Shown piece after piece: positions 16,691 through 27,100 of a stretch of DNA of 64,000 nt. The number at the start of each line of letters is the position of its first letter. The stretch's first letter is position 1. The notes beneath the pieces are model-generated. The model was given only the letters and a program-made list of their open reading frames with translations. It searched no databases and had not been told where the DNA came from. This DNA comes from Poseidonia sp038146705 (GTDB lineage Archaea > Thermoplasmatota > Poseidoniia > Poseidoniales > Poseidoniaceae). The DNA is taken from contig JAYQSB010000004.1 of assembly GCA_038146705.1 (NCBI GenBank), positions 1 through 64,000 of the forward strand, in the 5' to 3' direction. The position numbers and the translations under genes were made by a program.

Positions 16691-19219
16691 ATGAGCAGTC
16701 CAAGTTTGTCTATGGGATTGGATGCGGGCCTTGTCCTACCACTGTTCCTTTCTGGCCTCGCAGTCTACATATTTTGGGTTGCTTTTGTTCCTCGACAATT
16801 ACGAGGCCTCCAAGTCGCCTTCCCAACAGGTGAAAAAAAGTATGAGGTCCACAGTGTGACCAAAACCACGGATGATGTGCGAAAATTGTTGCGTTCCAAA
16901 ACGATGCGTCTTGGAATTTTTTCCTACCTTCTCGCCTTAACAGGTTGTCTGCTTTTCCTGTTTGAGTTTTTACAAGCTCGAATAAATGGTTCGATGTCAT
17001 ACAATGCATTGAACATCGCACTTGCTCTCGTTGCCATTATGTTACCTGCATCGCTTTCAAGTGGAACTTCCCTTGGTTCTCAAGTCATTCGACCAATTGG
17101 TACAACAAGGGCAACCTTACAAAGCAATACTTTGCTTAGAACGTTTTCACACATCGCACTTTTCCTCGCTTGGATTTTGCTTTCGTTCACCGTGTATTTC
17201 GTGATGATATCTTTGGGGTACACCGCAACAATTTCATTCACAATTTCAGTCTTCGTCGCTTTCAGTCCTGCAGTCCTCGCATATGGACGAATTCTCGGTG
17301 CTGCATGGCAGGCATTGTATCAATCGAGTGCAAAAATTGCAGAAGGAAAAGCATCACCGTTCCACAATCATGTGCCGAATCTGCGTCAGCAACTGGTTGC
17401 CCAAGTTGTGCGGCTCAACCTTTTCGTCATGCCTTTCATCGCTGTCAACACTCTCATCTCTTTGTTGATTCTCATTGTTGCCCCGGACATGTTCACCCAT
17501 TCAGACCGAGTTCTTGAACTACCAGAGTACCGATTACAAAGCACGTATATGGAAGAGGGGGGGCTCCTTGGCTTCGGTCTCATCGAGTTGTTCTCATTTA
17601 TTCCTGAACCAGGAATCCGTGTACCAATCGTGACCTTTCTCCTGCTCTTTTTGTTGCTCAACGTAGCGATTGTCGGGTTTCTGTTCGTGTATGAAGTGGC
17701 ACGAATTCTTTTCCTCGATGTGCAGGATGTTTCAGGTAAAGGAGGAATGAAACTTGCCGATAGTCGCCTGCTTCGTGCAGAACCTTCACAACAAGCAAAG
17801 GTTCTCAATTTCTGTTTTACCGGATTTGCAGGGCAATCCATGCTCTTGCTCGCCTTGGCAATGGTCACTTTTTGGGATTCAAGTTTCCTTCCACAAGGGT
17901 CAAGTTGCGGCTCTTGGGAAGAGACAGTGTGCCATATTGTTGAGAAGGATTCCATGGAACAATTGACATGGATGCTTGCTAGCGGTGGCCAAATTGCCTT
18001 TCTCTTCGTTTGGATGATGTCGCTAAGTCGTCGAACCAGTCTGGAAGAAATTTCCTTCGATTCCGAGATGGAAGAAAGTCGAAGCAAACTCACTCGAATG
18101 AGTGATATCATCTACCTTAAGCAAACACCGATAGGTCAACTCATCAGCGAAGGAAAATGGGACCTGGCTCTCGAGCGGTACAGCGACCAAATGTTCAGTC
18201 GTGAAAAGACAATTGAAGGCTTGGAGATGGTGCGGGAGCACCAATCAAAACTTTCGATGTTAACGGGTCTTGGGTTATGGGACCAAGCCGAAGAAGTTGC
18301 GATCAATTATCTTGCCTTGAAAGGTGGAAGAGAAGCTGATATCGCTAAATTATCTCTGGTTTCTGCAAGTTTAGCTCAGCGGGATGTGCGTGAAACGCTT
18401 TCGAGACTACCGCTTCTCTCAGACGAAAACATCGAGTCGCTGCGATTCATTTGGTTCAGTAGCCTTTTGTCATCAAAAGACCGCCTCGACGCAACAAAAT
18501 ATGGCGTCCTCGCTATCGACCCTATCACTCAACAAAACATCAAACTCATCAAACGAACCCTTGAAGGTGGCCAAATCAAACTCGATGAAAAACTCCCCAA
18601 GAACGATGTTGGGAAAGTAATGTTCCTCGGCGAAATTGGACGTATGCGCTTGAAGGGGAGAAGTGAAGAGGCCTTGACAGCACTGGAGCGGGTGTTGAAA
18701 TCAGAACCCGATTGGGTCCAAGGGCGTATTACACAAAGCCTCCTCCATCTTGACGGAGGCCGGAAACTCTCAGCACAAAATATCGCAATGGACCTTTGGA
18801 AGCAATACCCCCGTCACCCTTGGGTGAGAGCAATGCAAAAGGTGTACGCTGACATCAATATCGGCACGATGCCGTCAAGCGAAGATACCGGCATGGAATG
18901 GGCTATCAACAAAGATGCAGATTGGCGTAGTCAATGGCGACACCATCGGGCTTCGATTCCACCAATTATCGATTCGATTGGTCTGAAGAATCATTCCATT
19001 ACAGCGAATGCTTGGATCCTATTTTCTCATCCAGAGTTTACACCAAAGACACCGAAGAAAAAATACCTTCAGTATATGCCAAATCAACTTCCAATCGGTT
19101 TGTTCCTTCACATGTCTGGAATTGTCGTCTCGGTTGCAGGCATGCCCATCGACCTAGGGTATCCGCCAGTTCTTATGCAACAAAACATTCTTTCGAAGGC
19201 GTCATTCAAACTCCAATAA
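16691..19219 (+). CDS. polytopic membrane protein with helical-repeat cytosolic domain
   Basis: I do not recognise the family of this 842-residue protein. The first half has about nine hydrophobic segments, for instance near residues 12-30, 75-95, 155-200, 235-260, 312-335, 378-395 and 427-445. From about residue 450 the chain is soluble and made of paired helices resembling TPR-like repeats, with segments such as YLALKGGREADIAKL and EEALTALERVLKSEPDW. The repeat half would face the cytoplasm and bind partners. The gene is 9 bases after thrS and converges, with a 2-base gap, on another membrane protein that also has a long helical cytosolic part. A role in membrane scaffolding is only a guess. 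Confidence 0.75.
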   Translation: MSSPSLSMGLDAGLVLPLFLSGLAVYIFWVAFVPRQLRGLQVAFPTGEKKYEVHSVTKTTDDVRKLLRSKTMRLGIFSYLLALTGCLLFLFEFLQARINGSMSYNALNIALALVAIMLPASLSSGTSLGSQVIRPIGTTRATLQSNTLLRTFSHIALFLAWILLSFTVYFVMISLGYTATISFTISVFVAFSPAVLAYGRILGAAWQALYQSSAKIAEGKASPFHNHVPNLRQQLVAQVVRLNLFVMPFIAVNTLISLLILIVAPDMFTHSDRVLELPEYRLQSTYMEEGGLLGFGLIELFSFIPEPGIRVPIVTFLLLFLLLNVAIVGFLFVYEVARILFLDVQDVSGKGGMKLADSRLLRAEPSQQAKVLNFCFTGFAGQSMLLLALAMVTFWDSSFLPQGSSCGSWEETVCHIVEKDSMEQLTWMLASGGQIAFLFVWMMSLSRRTSLEEISFDSEMEESRSKLTRMSDIIYLKQTPIGQLISEGKWDLALERYSDQMFSREKTIEGLEMVREHQSKLSMLTGLGLWDQAEEVAINYLALKGGREADIAKLSLVSASLAQRDVRETLSRLPLLSDENIESLRFIWFSSLLSSKDRLDATKYGVLAIDPITQQNIKLIKRTLEGGQIKLDEKLPKNDVGKVMFLGEIGRMRLKGRSEEALTALERVLKSEPDWVQGRITQSLLHLDGGRKLSAQNIAMDLWKQYPRHPWVRAMQKVYADINIGTMPSSEDTGMEWAINKDADWRSQWRHHRASIPPIIDSIGLKNHSITANAWILFSHPEFTPKTPKKKYLQYMPNQLPIGLFLHMSGIVVSVAGMPIDLGYPPVLMQQNILSKASFKLQ

Positions 19220-19221
19220 GA

Positions 19222-20982
19222 TTAGATTCTTCTTCGAAGTTTTTCCATGTACTCATCGCATCGTCCTAATTGACCTAGGGAACCTTCGACATCGCCCTCT
19301 GATAGCAAACTACGGGCCTCAGAAACTGCGGCTTCACAGGCTCGACGCTGGTCATCATCGACACCAATCCCCGAAGCCTCGCATTGATTACGGAGGATGC
19401 GCCATTCCTCCTCTACAAACTTGACTAACTCACCAGTGTCATCGACTTGTTTTGAACCGGATTCGATATCCTTGACCAAGGCACGATGCAGAGTTTCTGC
19501 GGTTGACCACATGTTTTTCTTCATCGCATCCTCGATAGCACCAATGCGCTCTTCCCATTCGTTTTTGTTTGCAAAGGCATCGATTTGTTTTATGAGGTTC
19601 TTTTTCTGTTTCATCACACGTCGCGTATAATCCATGGATTCACGTTCATTTTCGATGGTTCGAATGATTCCCTCTGCAAGACCAACCGCTTGGCTTGCCA
19701 ATCCCTCATCATGTGCTTTTTGAGCCTGTTCTAAGCGTTCTCCGAGTTCTTGCTCTAAGCCGAGTCCATCGGCTTGTTCGAGAGTTTGTTTTGCAATCTC
19801 AATGGATTCAATTGCTCTCTCCATAGCGTGTTCATCTGCAGAAAGTTGTTCAGGAATAACACTTGCAAACTCATATGCCTTTTTGGGTTGCTCAGCAAAC
19901 AACTTTGTTTTTGCATCTTGTAGCAATTCTCGAAGGTGTTCTGTGCCACCGCCCGTTGTGTTTTGCAACAATGCTTCTGCCTCTGAAATGACGGCCTCGG
20001 CTTTTTGCCACCATTCAATCAATTCAAGCGACCTCTTCTTTGAGGTGCGGAACAACCCTTCAGCCTCACGGAGAGATCCGAGCGAAACCTCTCTTAATCC
20101 TGCTTCAAATGCTTTTCTTGGTTTCTTGGCCATCGGTGAAATGTTTTCGGCTTGTTCCAAGTACTGCATCGCATCATTTTGAATAATCTCCACATCAGCG
20201 GCAAGAGAAAGTGATCGCTGCATTTCCTCTTCAGCATCCGCTAGAAGTTTCATTCCTAATTCTGGGTCGAGATGGCCTTCTTCACTTGCGGTTGTGATGA
20301 GGCTCGAAGCCTGTGAAACCGCTGCGCCTTGAGATTTGAGAACGAGGATTTCGGTTTCAAGGTGGTTTAATTTCGATTTGAATGTCTTTCGTAGTTCTTT
20401 GTGCTCGTCACCTGTAAACCAAGCAAGAATAGCATCGCCTATGGCAAACAAAATGACGATGGGTGCAAGCATTGAGGGGCCGAATTCAAATGATATCGTC
20501 GTGGTTGTCATCAAGATGACAAGTCCTGTTCCTGATCCAATTGAAGCGACAATCGCACGATAGCGGAGGACATCGAGCGCTCCATTGAGAAGTTGATGTG
20601 AGATTCGATAACAATACACAGCGGGAATGAGGATGCAGATAGATGCAACGAGGTCGTCGGTTTGAGAAGAGATGTTCATCGTTCCAACAACGGCGAGGAT
20701 AGGAAAGGCAAATGTTGTAGCAGAAGCGATTCTGGTCCTTGCCTTCGCATCATCGAGAACAGCATCTTGGAGTATCATGCCCCATAGGATGAGGAGTACC
20801 GTTGACCCAAAGCCCGAAAGGATGCCACCTTTCCCATCGAGCGTTGATTGCAACAACGGCCACAGAATCCAAATGGCACTGCTCAGCAACACAAGTGCAG
20901 AGAGCAATGTGAGTTTCTCAATCCTCTGTACACGGATGGCGTATTCTTGTTTGATTGCATCTTCGTACGAGCCCCAATCCAT
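19222..20982 (-). CDS. membrane protein with long coiled-coil cytosolic region
   Basis: The frame runs open to 21372, but that part overlaps pyrB, so the start is the ATG at 20982 (MDWGSYEDAIKQ), with a GCAAGGA site just before it; this gives 586 residues. About six hydrophobic segments lie within residues 20-200. The rest is highly charged and helical with regular heptad patterns and segments such as AEEEMQRSLSLAADVE. It could form an extended coiled coil or TPR-like rod in the cytoplasm. The stop faces the stop of the neighbouring 842-residue membrane protein two bases away, and its start is divergent from pyrB. The family was not recognised and the function is unknown. Confidence 0.72.
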   Translation of the reverse strand: MDWGSYEDAIKQEYAIRVQRIEKLTLLSALVLLSSAIWILWPLLQSTLDGKGGILSGFGSTVLLILWGMILQDAVLDDAKARTRIASATTFAFPILAVVGTMNISSQTDDLVASICILIPAVYCYRISHQLLNGALDVLRYRAIVASIGSGTGLVILMTTTTISFEFGPSMLAPIVILFAIGDAILAWFTGDEHKELRKTFKSKLNHLETEILVLKSQGAAVSQASSLITTASEEGHLDPELGMKLLADAEEEMQRSLSLAADVEIIQNDAMQYLEQAENISPMAKKPRKAFEAGLREVSLGSLREAEGLFRTSKKRSLELIEWWQKAEAVISEAEALLQNTTGGGTEHLRELLQDAKTKLFAEQPKKAYEFASVIPEQLSADEHAMERAIESIEIAKQTLEQADGLGLEQELGERLEQAQKAHDEGLASQAVGLAEGIIRTIENERESMDYTRRVMKQKKNLIKQIDAFANKNEWEERIGAIEDAMKKNMWSTAETLHRALVKDIESGSKQVDDTGELVKFVEEEWRILRNQCEASGIGVDDDQRRACEAAVSEARSLLSEGDVEGSLGQLGRCDEYMEKLRRRI

Positions 20983-21106
20983 TTTCCTTGCCCCTGCTTG
21001 AAGATACATCGAGCAAACCGCATAACTCTTTGAGGTTTTTCCACCATGTTCTCTTTGGCAAATGTTCAAAGGACTTATTGTCACACTTGCGAAGTGAGGT
21101 ACAACC

Positions 21107-22048
21107 ATGCCTGGCTTAATTACGATGAGTGACCTATCAAATGAAGAGATTTTAGAAATTCTCGATACGGCTGAGCGACTTCTCCCCGTTGCACGAGGGA
21201 ATACATATTTGCCATTGCTGCAAGGGAAAATTTTGGGTAATTTGTTTTTTGAACCGAGCACAAGAACACGAATGTCGTTTGAAACCGCAATGAAGCGACT
21301 TGGTGGCGATGTGGTCAATTTAGGTGATGTGAGCACCTCATCTGTGGTGAAGGGCGAAACATTGTTTGACACGATTCAGATGGTCGATGGATACACCGAT
21401 ATCATCGCTTTACGCCACCCGCGACAAGGTGCTGCACAATATGCTCAAGATTCTGCAAAGTGCCCAGTCCTCAATGGTGGCGACGGAGCAGGCAATCACC
21501 CGACACAGACCATGCTTGACCTGTTCACCATTCGCCAAGCCCACGGCACGCTTGAAAATTTAGACATTGTTCTTGCAGGAGATCTCCGATTTGGTCGAAC
21601 GGTTCATTCCTTGAGCCACGCCCTCATTCGATTTGGTTGTAATTTGGTTCTTGCAAGTCCTTCTATTCTTCGCATGCCGAGAGAGATTGTTGAAGATTTG
21701 CAATCTCATGGTGCTACAATACTTGAGACAGAGGACTTGATTGGAAGTCTTGAATCAGCGGACGTCGTCTACATGACCCGAATTCAAAAAGAGCGTTTCA
21801 ACGACGAAGATGAATACAAGAAAGTCGCTGGAGCATACAAATTACACGCTGACCAGTTGTCGAATTGCCGTCCAAATATGATTGTCATGCATCCATTACC
21901 AAGGGTCGATGAAATCCATCCATCGGTTGACCACACCCGACATGCACGATATTTCGAACAAGCTTTCAACGGTGTTGTTGCACGAATGGCACTGCTTTGT
22001 CGATTGTTAAACATCGATGTGCCTCTGAAAATAGAAGGTGGTGAGTAA
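21107..22048 (+). CDS. pyrB: aspartate carbamoyltransferase, catalytic chain
   Basis: The 313-residue enzyme joins carbamoyl phosphate and aspartate in the first committed step of pyrimidine synthesis. The carbamoyl-phosphate loop FEPSTRTRMSFE lies near residue 50, GNHPTQTMLDL near residue 130 and HPLPRVDEI near residue 265, all at standard spacing. A GAGGT ribosome site precedes the ATG. The regulatory-chain gene pyrI starts one base after its stop, so the two products are made together and should form the typical 12-subunit complex of catalytic trimers and regulatory dimers. Confidence 0.97.
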   Translation: MPGLITMSDLSNEEILEILDTAERLLPVARGNTYLPLLQGKILGNLFFEPSTRTRMSFETAMKRLGGDVVNLGDVSTSSVVKGETLFDTIQMVDGYTDIIALRHPRQGAAQYAQDSAKCPVLNGGDGAGNHPTQTMLDLFTIRQAHGTLENLDIVLAGDLRFGRTVHSLSHALIRFGCNLVLASPSILRMPREIVEDLQSHGATILETEDLIGSLESADVVYMTRIQKERFNDEDEYKKVAGAYKLHADQLSNCRPNMIVMHPLPRVDEIHPSVDHTRHARYFEQAFNGVVARMALLCRLLNIDVPLKIEGGE

Positions 22049-22049
22049 G

Positions 22050-22526
22050 ATGAGCAACGAACAAAACATGAGAAGAGTAACTGCTATTCAAAACGGCACG
22101 GTCATCGACCACATCCCTGCAGGTAAAGCTCTGCGTGTGCTTGAAATGTTAAATGTCAATGATACAACTTCAGTGCCAGTCTCCATGGTCATGAATGTAC
22201 CATCGAAGAAAATGGGTGCGAAAGACATCATCAAAGTAGAAGATAGAGAACTTACACAAGATGAACTCAATCGACTCGCCTTAGTGGCACCGGATGCACA
22301 TGTCGCAATCATTCGAGCATTCTCTGTAGCAGAAAAATTGACGATTGAACTCGACGATGAAATCACCGATGTGGTGCGTTGCACGTTCAGCAACTGTATT
22401 ACCACCAACCCAAGAGAACCTCTCCCTCATCGCTTATTTGTGGCCCGTAGGGAACCAATCGAATTACGATGTCATTATTGCGGCCGGCCACAAGAATTAG
22501 AGAAACTCATTGAGAATCTTCTTTGA
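22050..22526 (+). CDS. pyrI: aspartate carbamoyltransferase, regulatory chain
   Basis: This 158-residue protein is the allosteric partner of PyrB. The N-terminal nucleotide-binding domain starts at RVTAIQNGTVIDHIPAG, where CTP and ATP bind in the family. The C-terminal zinc domain has four Cys in the pattern CTFSNC then CHYC, which hold the catalytic trimers. An in-frame GTG at 22038 would overlap pyrB; the ATG at 22050 with GGTGGTGAG before it is better. The last 20 bases overlap the 3' end of the convergent thiolation gene. Confidence 0.96.
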   Translation: MSNEQNMRRVTAIQNGTVIDHIPAGKALRVLEMLNVNDTTSVPVSMVMNVPSKKMGAKDIIKVEDRELTQDELNRLALVAPDAHVAIIRAFSVAEKLTIELDDEITDVVRCTFSNCITTNPREPLPHRLFVARREPIELRCHYCGRPQELEKLIENLL

Positions 22527-23526
22527 ATTCGATGCCGAGTAATGTTCTCATATCGCACGCTTTGCATTGATGTCCTGATGTGAGTTCACCGCATTGAACA
22601 CAAGGGGCAGGGGGCGCAAGTTTTGTTGGGCTCCCACCCAATGCTGTGATTTGGTCTCGCATCACTTTGATGTGATCTGCAGCACGCACGAGCCCGTGCC
22701 TTGTTCCAGCCACATCCTCTTCCATTCGTGCAACCAATTCTCGATGACGCCAACGGAGTGCACCACGGGCGTGAGGGCACTCTTCATGATGAATTGGCAA
22801 ATCCCTGTGCAGAGCATAAAGATGGATTTCTTGTTCTGGTACCCACCGGAGCGGAACGATTCGTGGAGCCATGCCATCGAGAGGTGTTGTGGTGTGTGGT
22901 GCTAGACGGAGCGTTCGCTCAATGTCGCCATTGGTCAAATTCATCAAAACCGTCTGAGCCATGTCGTCGAGGTTGTGGCCTAAGGCAATCACGTCTGCAC
23001 CGACCTTACTGGCAAGAAAGTTGATGCCTTGTCGCCGAAATACGCCGCAATAAGCACAAGGCATTCGTGGTGCATCGTTGTCATTTTCAATAACCATCGG
23101 CAATTTTTTGACAACATCATCCATATCCATAAATTGAAGTTCTTTGTACGACACTGTTACAAATTCAACATCTAATTTTTTACATAAATCCTCGGCACAA
23201 ATCAATGACGGAGGGCGGTATCCTTCGATTCCTTCATCCACAGTTCCAGCGATAATTTTGACATCTCGGCGTTGTCCTAGAATGTCAACTAAACTATCGA
23301 GAAGGACCGCCGAATCCTTTCCTCCTGAGATGGCGACAAAGATTGTTGTCATCACACCTTTTTCGATGTCCAATTGTTGACGCAGTTCACGGCTAATCTT
23401 TTTCCGTACTGATTTCGCTAGGTGCTTATTGCATAGCACGCGGCCTGAGTATTCTTGAAGGATGACTGCAGGGTGTTCACAAGAATCACATGAAGGGATA
23501 TCGAACATGCCCTCTGGTGCATTCAT
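22507..23526 (-). CDS. tRNA 2-thiolation PP-loop enzyme (TtuA/Ncs6-like)
   Basis: The 339-residue protein belongs to the PP-loop ATPases that adenylate a tRNA uridine and swap oxygen for sulphur. The PP-loop SGGKDS is at residues 67-72. An N-terminal zinc finger begins CDSC, and a C-terminal one has CVQC and CKAC. Cys157 and Cys160 (PCAYCG) together with Cys250 (EECPHA) match the three Cys that hold an iron-sulphur cluster in TtuA. Whether it modifies U34 or U54 cannot be decided from sequence alone. It overlaps pyrI by 20 bases tail to tail. Its 5' side faces an AT-rich spacer of about 290 bases. Confidence 0.88.
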   Translation of the reverse strand: MNAPEGMFDIPSCDSCEHPAVILQEYSGRVLCNKHLAKSVRKKISRELRQQLDIEKGVMTTIFVAISGGKDSAVLLDSLVDILGQRRDVKIIAGTVDEGIEGYRPPSLICAEDLCKKLDVEFVTVSYKELQFMDMDDVVKKLPMVIENDNDAPRMPCAYCGVFRRQGINFLASKVGADVIALGHNLDDMAQTVLMNLTNGDIERTLRLAPHTTTPLDGMAPRIVPLRWVPEQEIHLYALHRDLPIHHEECPHARGALRWRHRELVARMEEDVAGTRHGLVRAADHIKVMRDQITALGGSPTKLAPPAPCVQCGELTSGHQCKACDMRTLLGIEFKEDSQ

Positions 23527-23819
23527 AGCATGTCCACAGAAGAACTACCTATGAAATGAGCGGTTTGTTTGTGGAATTTTTAAATTCTATATCTCAATTG
23601 CAGATTTAAATTTTCAATTGAAAAATTTAGTATTACTGAACCGCTAAAGGATCTTCAAATATATCGACATTAGAAGTGCAACACAGGGGCGTGGTTTTCA
23701 AAAATTGATATTGTATTTTCCAGTTGGAAATTACCATTTCATGCCGAAATCGGCAAAAATTCTAACTTGAGCGCAAAACTTCTTGAATAGTACAGCGGTG
23801 TGGTGGCATTTGAGCAGTG
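23527..23819. promoter_or_regulatory. AT-rich divergent spacer with palindromes
   Basis: This stretch between the thiolation gene and the roadblock gene is much richer in A and T than the coding DNA. It holds a perfect 14-base palindrome, TTTTCAATTGAAAA, at 23611-23624, which extends imperfectly to about 23606-23629. A shorter inverted repeat GCCGA-AA-TCGGC lies near 23742. TATA-like stretches (TTTTTAAATTCTATA near 23580) are also present. It probably carries both divergent promoters, and the palindrome may be an operator. Confidence 0.5.
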
Positions 23820-24164
23820 ATGTTGAACCATCTTCTTTCCTCGTTTTTACAAGTAAAGGGGGTTGAGCATGCTTCAATACTCAACGGTTCTGGTGAACTC
23901 ATCGCTGGCGTTGGAAAAGAAGGTTTTATCCCCGATGTTCATGCTATCATTCATCACATATCCTTGCAGTTGCAAATTGCTCAAGCACTTGATGGTCAAG
24001 ATGTGAAAGAAATTTGGTACGAAGCCGATAAAGGACAATTTATCGAAATTCTTTCCTTCGATAGAATCATCGTCATACAAGGTGAAAAGCAAAATCTGCA
24101 ACTCTGGCGAAATCATGTACGAACACACCGCAAAGGATTGCAAACCATAGAAGGAGTAGCGTGA
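23820..24164 (+). CDS. roadblock/LC7-like protein
   Basis: The product is 114 residues from the ATG at 23820. The arrangement of one helix, then ASILNGSGELIAGVG, a second helix (HHISLQLQIAQAL) and the strands IWYEADKGQFIEILSF is the roadblock/LC7 pattern. Archaeal and bacterial members (MglB-like) often act with small Ras-like GTPases or as dimer platforms at membranes. The stop codon overlaps a GTG of the next gene, whose own N-terminal part also looks roadblock-like, so the two proteins probably bind each other. No GTPase gene is adjacent. The family call rests on pattern only. Confidence 0.65.
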   Translation: MLNHLLSSFLQVKGVEHASILNGSGELIAGVGKEGFIPDVHAIIHHISLQLQIAQALDGQDVKEIWYEADKGQFIEILSFDRIIVIQGEKQNLQLWRNHVRTHRKGLQTIEGVA

Positions 24165-24169
24165 TAACC

Positions 24170-27100
24170 ATGTTTGAATTACCACCTGGAAAAATAATAC
24201 AAGAACACATCGAGGTGACCGAGGGTGCGGTTCAACCATTCGATTTCGGCGTCATTACAACATGGGTCGGTCGAAGAAAGACACCCAGTGGACACCGCCT
24301 CGTCCGAGCGGGAAGGGTGGTCGGTTACATCACAGAAGATGTAGATACAAAGCAAATTCTTGGAGGTACAAAAGGAAAAAAAGCACTTGAGGCCATTGAA
24401 TCCGAAAATAAATTTCGCCACACCGCCGATGAATATTCACAAAAGGGTCTTGGACAAGTTGCCGAACTTTTCCCCGAAGCCTTTGAACACCAAGCTGATC
24501 GACAAGGCTTACTGCCTCAAGTTTCTGGAACAGGGCATCTTCTTTCAAAGAATGCTTCAGCGATATTATCCTCGTTGGATTCGATGCCATCGGTTCGTGG
24601 TGCAATTGTTGCAGAAAATGGCGTTGTTATCGATGCAACTGGAGAATTGCCAGATTCTGCGGAAAATGTAGCAATCCTGCTAGCAAATATGCAAGCAGAT
24701 CAAAACAAATCGATGCAATCCGGTTTCATGACACCCGCATACATGTCTCTACGAGGTGAACATGATGCGCTTATGGTCGTTGAAAATGGCCAGTTACTTC
24801 TCGGTGTTTGGACAGAGGCAACCGCTGATCACGCATCCATCCTAAGTCGAACAAACGCAAGCCTTGAAGGCGATGTCACTGGGATGATTTTTTCAAAAGA
24901 GGTACCTGAAGGCTTCGTCATTCGAGAGGGCAAGGGTGGCACAGACGCCATCATCTCCATGCTCACTTCTGCTGTCGAAGAACAGGTCACAGGCCATATC
25001 ACCGCTGGAATTTCTTCAAAATCAATTTCGATGCTTCTATCAAAAGGTCTACCAGTAGGTATGTTCACTGCGGACGGAGGAACATTTTCTGACGTCCTGA
25101 TGGACTTTACAGACGCAAAAAAGATCATGAAACTTCACCGACTTCCTGCTGGCACTTTGCTTTCAGAAAATAGTGGCAATGTCGACCAATTTTCGTTGGA
25201 TGCTCTCCTCGCAGAGTTACCTACTGTTCGAACAACTTCAGAAGCCAGACAAGAAACATTGACAACGAAACTCAAAACATTATTCGGATTTGAGCACACT
25301 CTGGCAAAGTTACGAAGGAGTAGAAAAGAAATCGAAATTGAAGGCCCTAAAATTGAATCGCCGAAAAAGAACGAAATGATTGGAGAGGAAAAAATTGCTG
25401 CTGTTGATCTCGGCCTGCAGAGAAGACTTGAGCAATCTGAGGCGAAAGTTAGTGAATTGATGCACGATAAATCACAATTGGAAGCACAATTATCGACGAG
25501 CAGAAAACAAAAAGAGGCAGCTGAAATTCGAGCACGCCAATTAGAAGAATCAAAACTTGACCATCAAAGTTCAAGAGAATCAGCCAATGATAATCTCAAT
25601 GGAATGCAATTGCGATTGTCAACCGCACAGGCTGCGCAAGAAGAAGCAGAAAAATTAGCTGATAAATTGATGAAGAGGGTCAATGAACTTGAACATCAAG
25701 TGTCTTCGAGGGCTGAAGAACTGGCAAAAGCGCTCGGTGAAGCATCATCTGCAGCCGCACTTCAAAATGAGATTGAATCAATGGCATTACGGGAAGCCAA
25801 TTTACAATCTGAAGTCACCAGCAATAGTGAGCGACTCCATCTCATTCGTCAACAAATTGAAGATGAGGAACGACGGCTTCGGATTTTGAATGAACAGGTT
25901 TCGCACGTACGAGATCGGCACGTTAATGCACAAGCGGAAACCATGGTCCTCGAAGAGAAAATCCAAGCGCAAAAAGCAGAATTGGACGGGATGCATGCTG
26001 AAACCAAACAAGCAAGAGAACGAACCCTCGAAGAACATCGACGTTTGTCTGAAGACGAGGCCCGTCGAAACAACGTTGAAGCAGAATTGAGAGAATTGAT
26101 GAATGAACGTCGAACAATTCTTCGAGAACTCGGTGATATTGGAGCTCGTCGAGGACACGCAGAGGCAGAACTTGCATCACTTATCGACCAAGCAACTCAA
26201 CTATCACAAGCACACGAAGATGCACTTGAAGATATTAAAGAAGCAGACAGGCTTCGTGCTCGTCTTTCTGAAGAGCCACTTGCGCAAGTTCTGCTCGATG
26301 ACGATATGACATTCAAAGGGCTTGGCCCAATTCTAGAACGCTTAGAACATTCGAGAACATTGGGCTATTCGGTTGTTTTGCTTGACAGAGCGGTTGAGCG
26401 TGCCCTTCAAGTTATTCAAAGTACAGTTGACCATGTGGCAGCAACACCACGCCATTTGCTCTCTTCAGAAGTTATGACGATGCTGGAGCGACAAGTTCCG
26501 GATACTGCTGGAGCAGTTCGTGGTTTGGCAAGATGGTCAGTCCAACAACGACTTGAAGTTCAACTTGGAGAGACTGTCACGCATCTTATTCTCGACCTTG
26601 AGCATTTGCTGGAGGATTACGACCGCTCAATCACCATGCTACGACGTATTCGCAATGTTCTCGAACAACTTGCTCGATTAGGTGCACCTCAGCAAGAGGT
26701 CGATGCACTTCTTGCCAATTGCCAACGGCCTGAGTCACTTCCAATGCTCGCTCAAGGTACTCGGAAATTGATTCAAGTTGCCTTGGATGACATCTACATT
26801 GAAGCCGATCAACGAGATGCTGGTGAGTCCATCATGCTTGAAGATACAGCACAAGTTCTCGAAGAACTGATCACACAACTCGATGCCTCTGGACTAACAG
26901 ACGGCGTGCCCCGAGGCATGCTTTGGGAATTCCAGAGAGATGGTTTCCTGCCATTCGAACGAAATGCGATTCCTGCTCAGCAGCGAATTCCAGTCGATGA
27001 ATCATCCCTCGAAGGCATGGATTCGAACCTCGTTCATTCGGAGCATCTTGACCTAGAATCAGACGAGAAAGATGAACCTGATGACGATGGTTGGGCCAAT

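Noticed and set aside
17386..18111. Open frame of 241 residues on the minus strand
   Set aside because: It is antisense to the 842-residue membrane protein, is rich in Ser and Arg, and has no domain pattern.
20983..21372. N-terminal extension of the 586-residue membrane protein
   Set aside because: It is antisense to pyrB and has no hydrophobic or family pattern.
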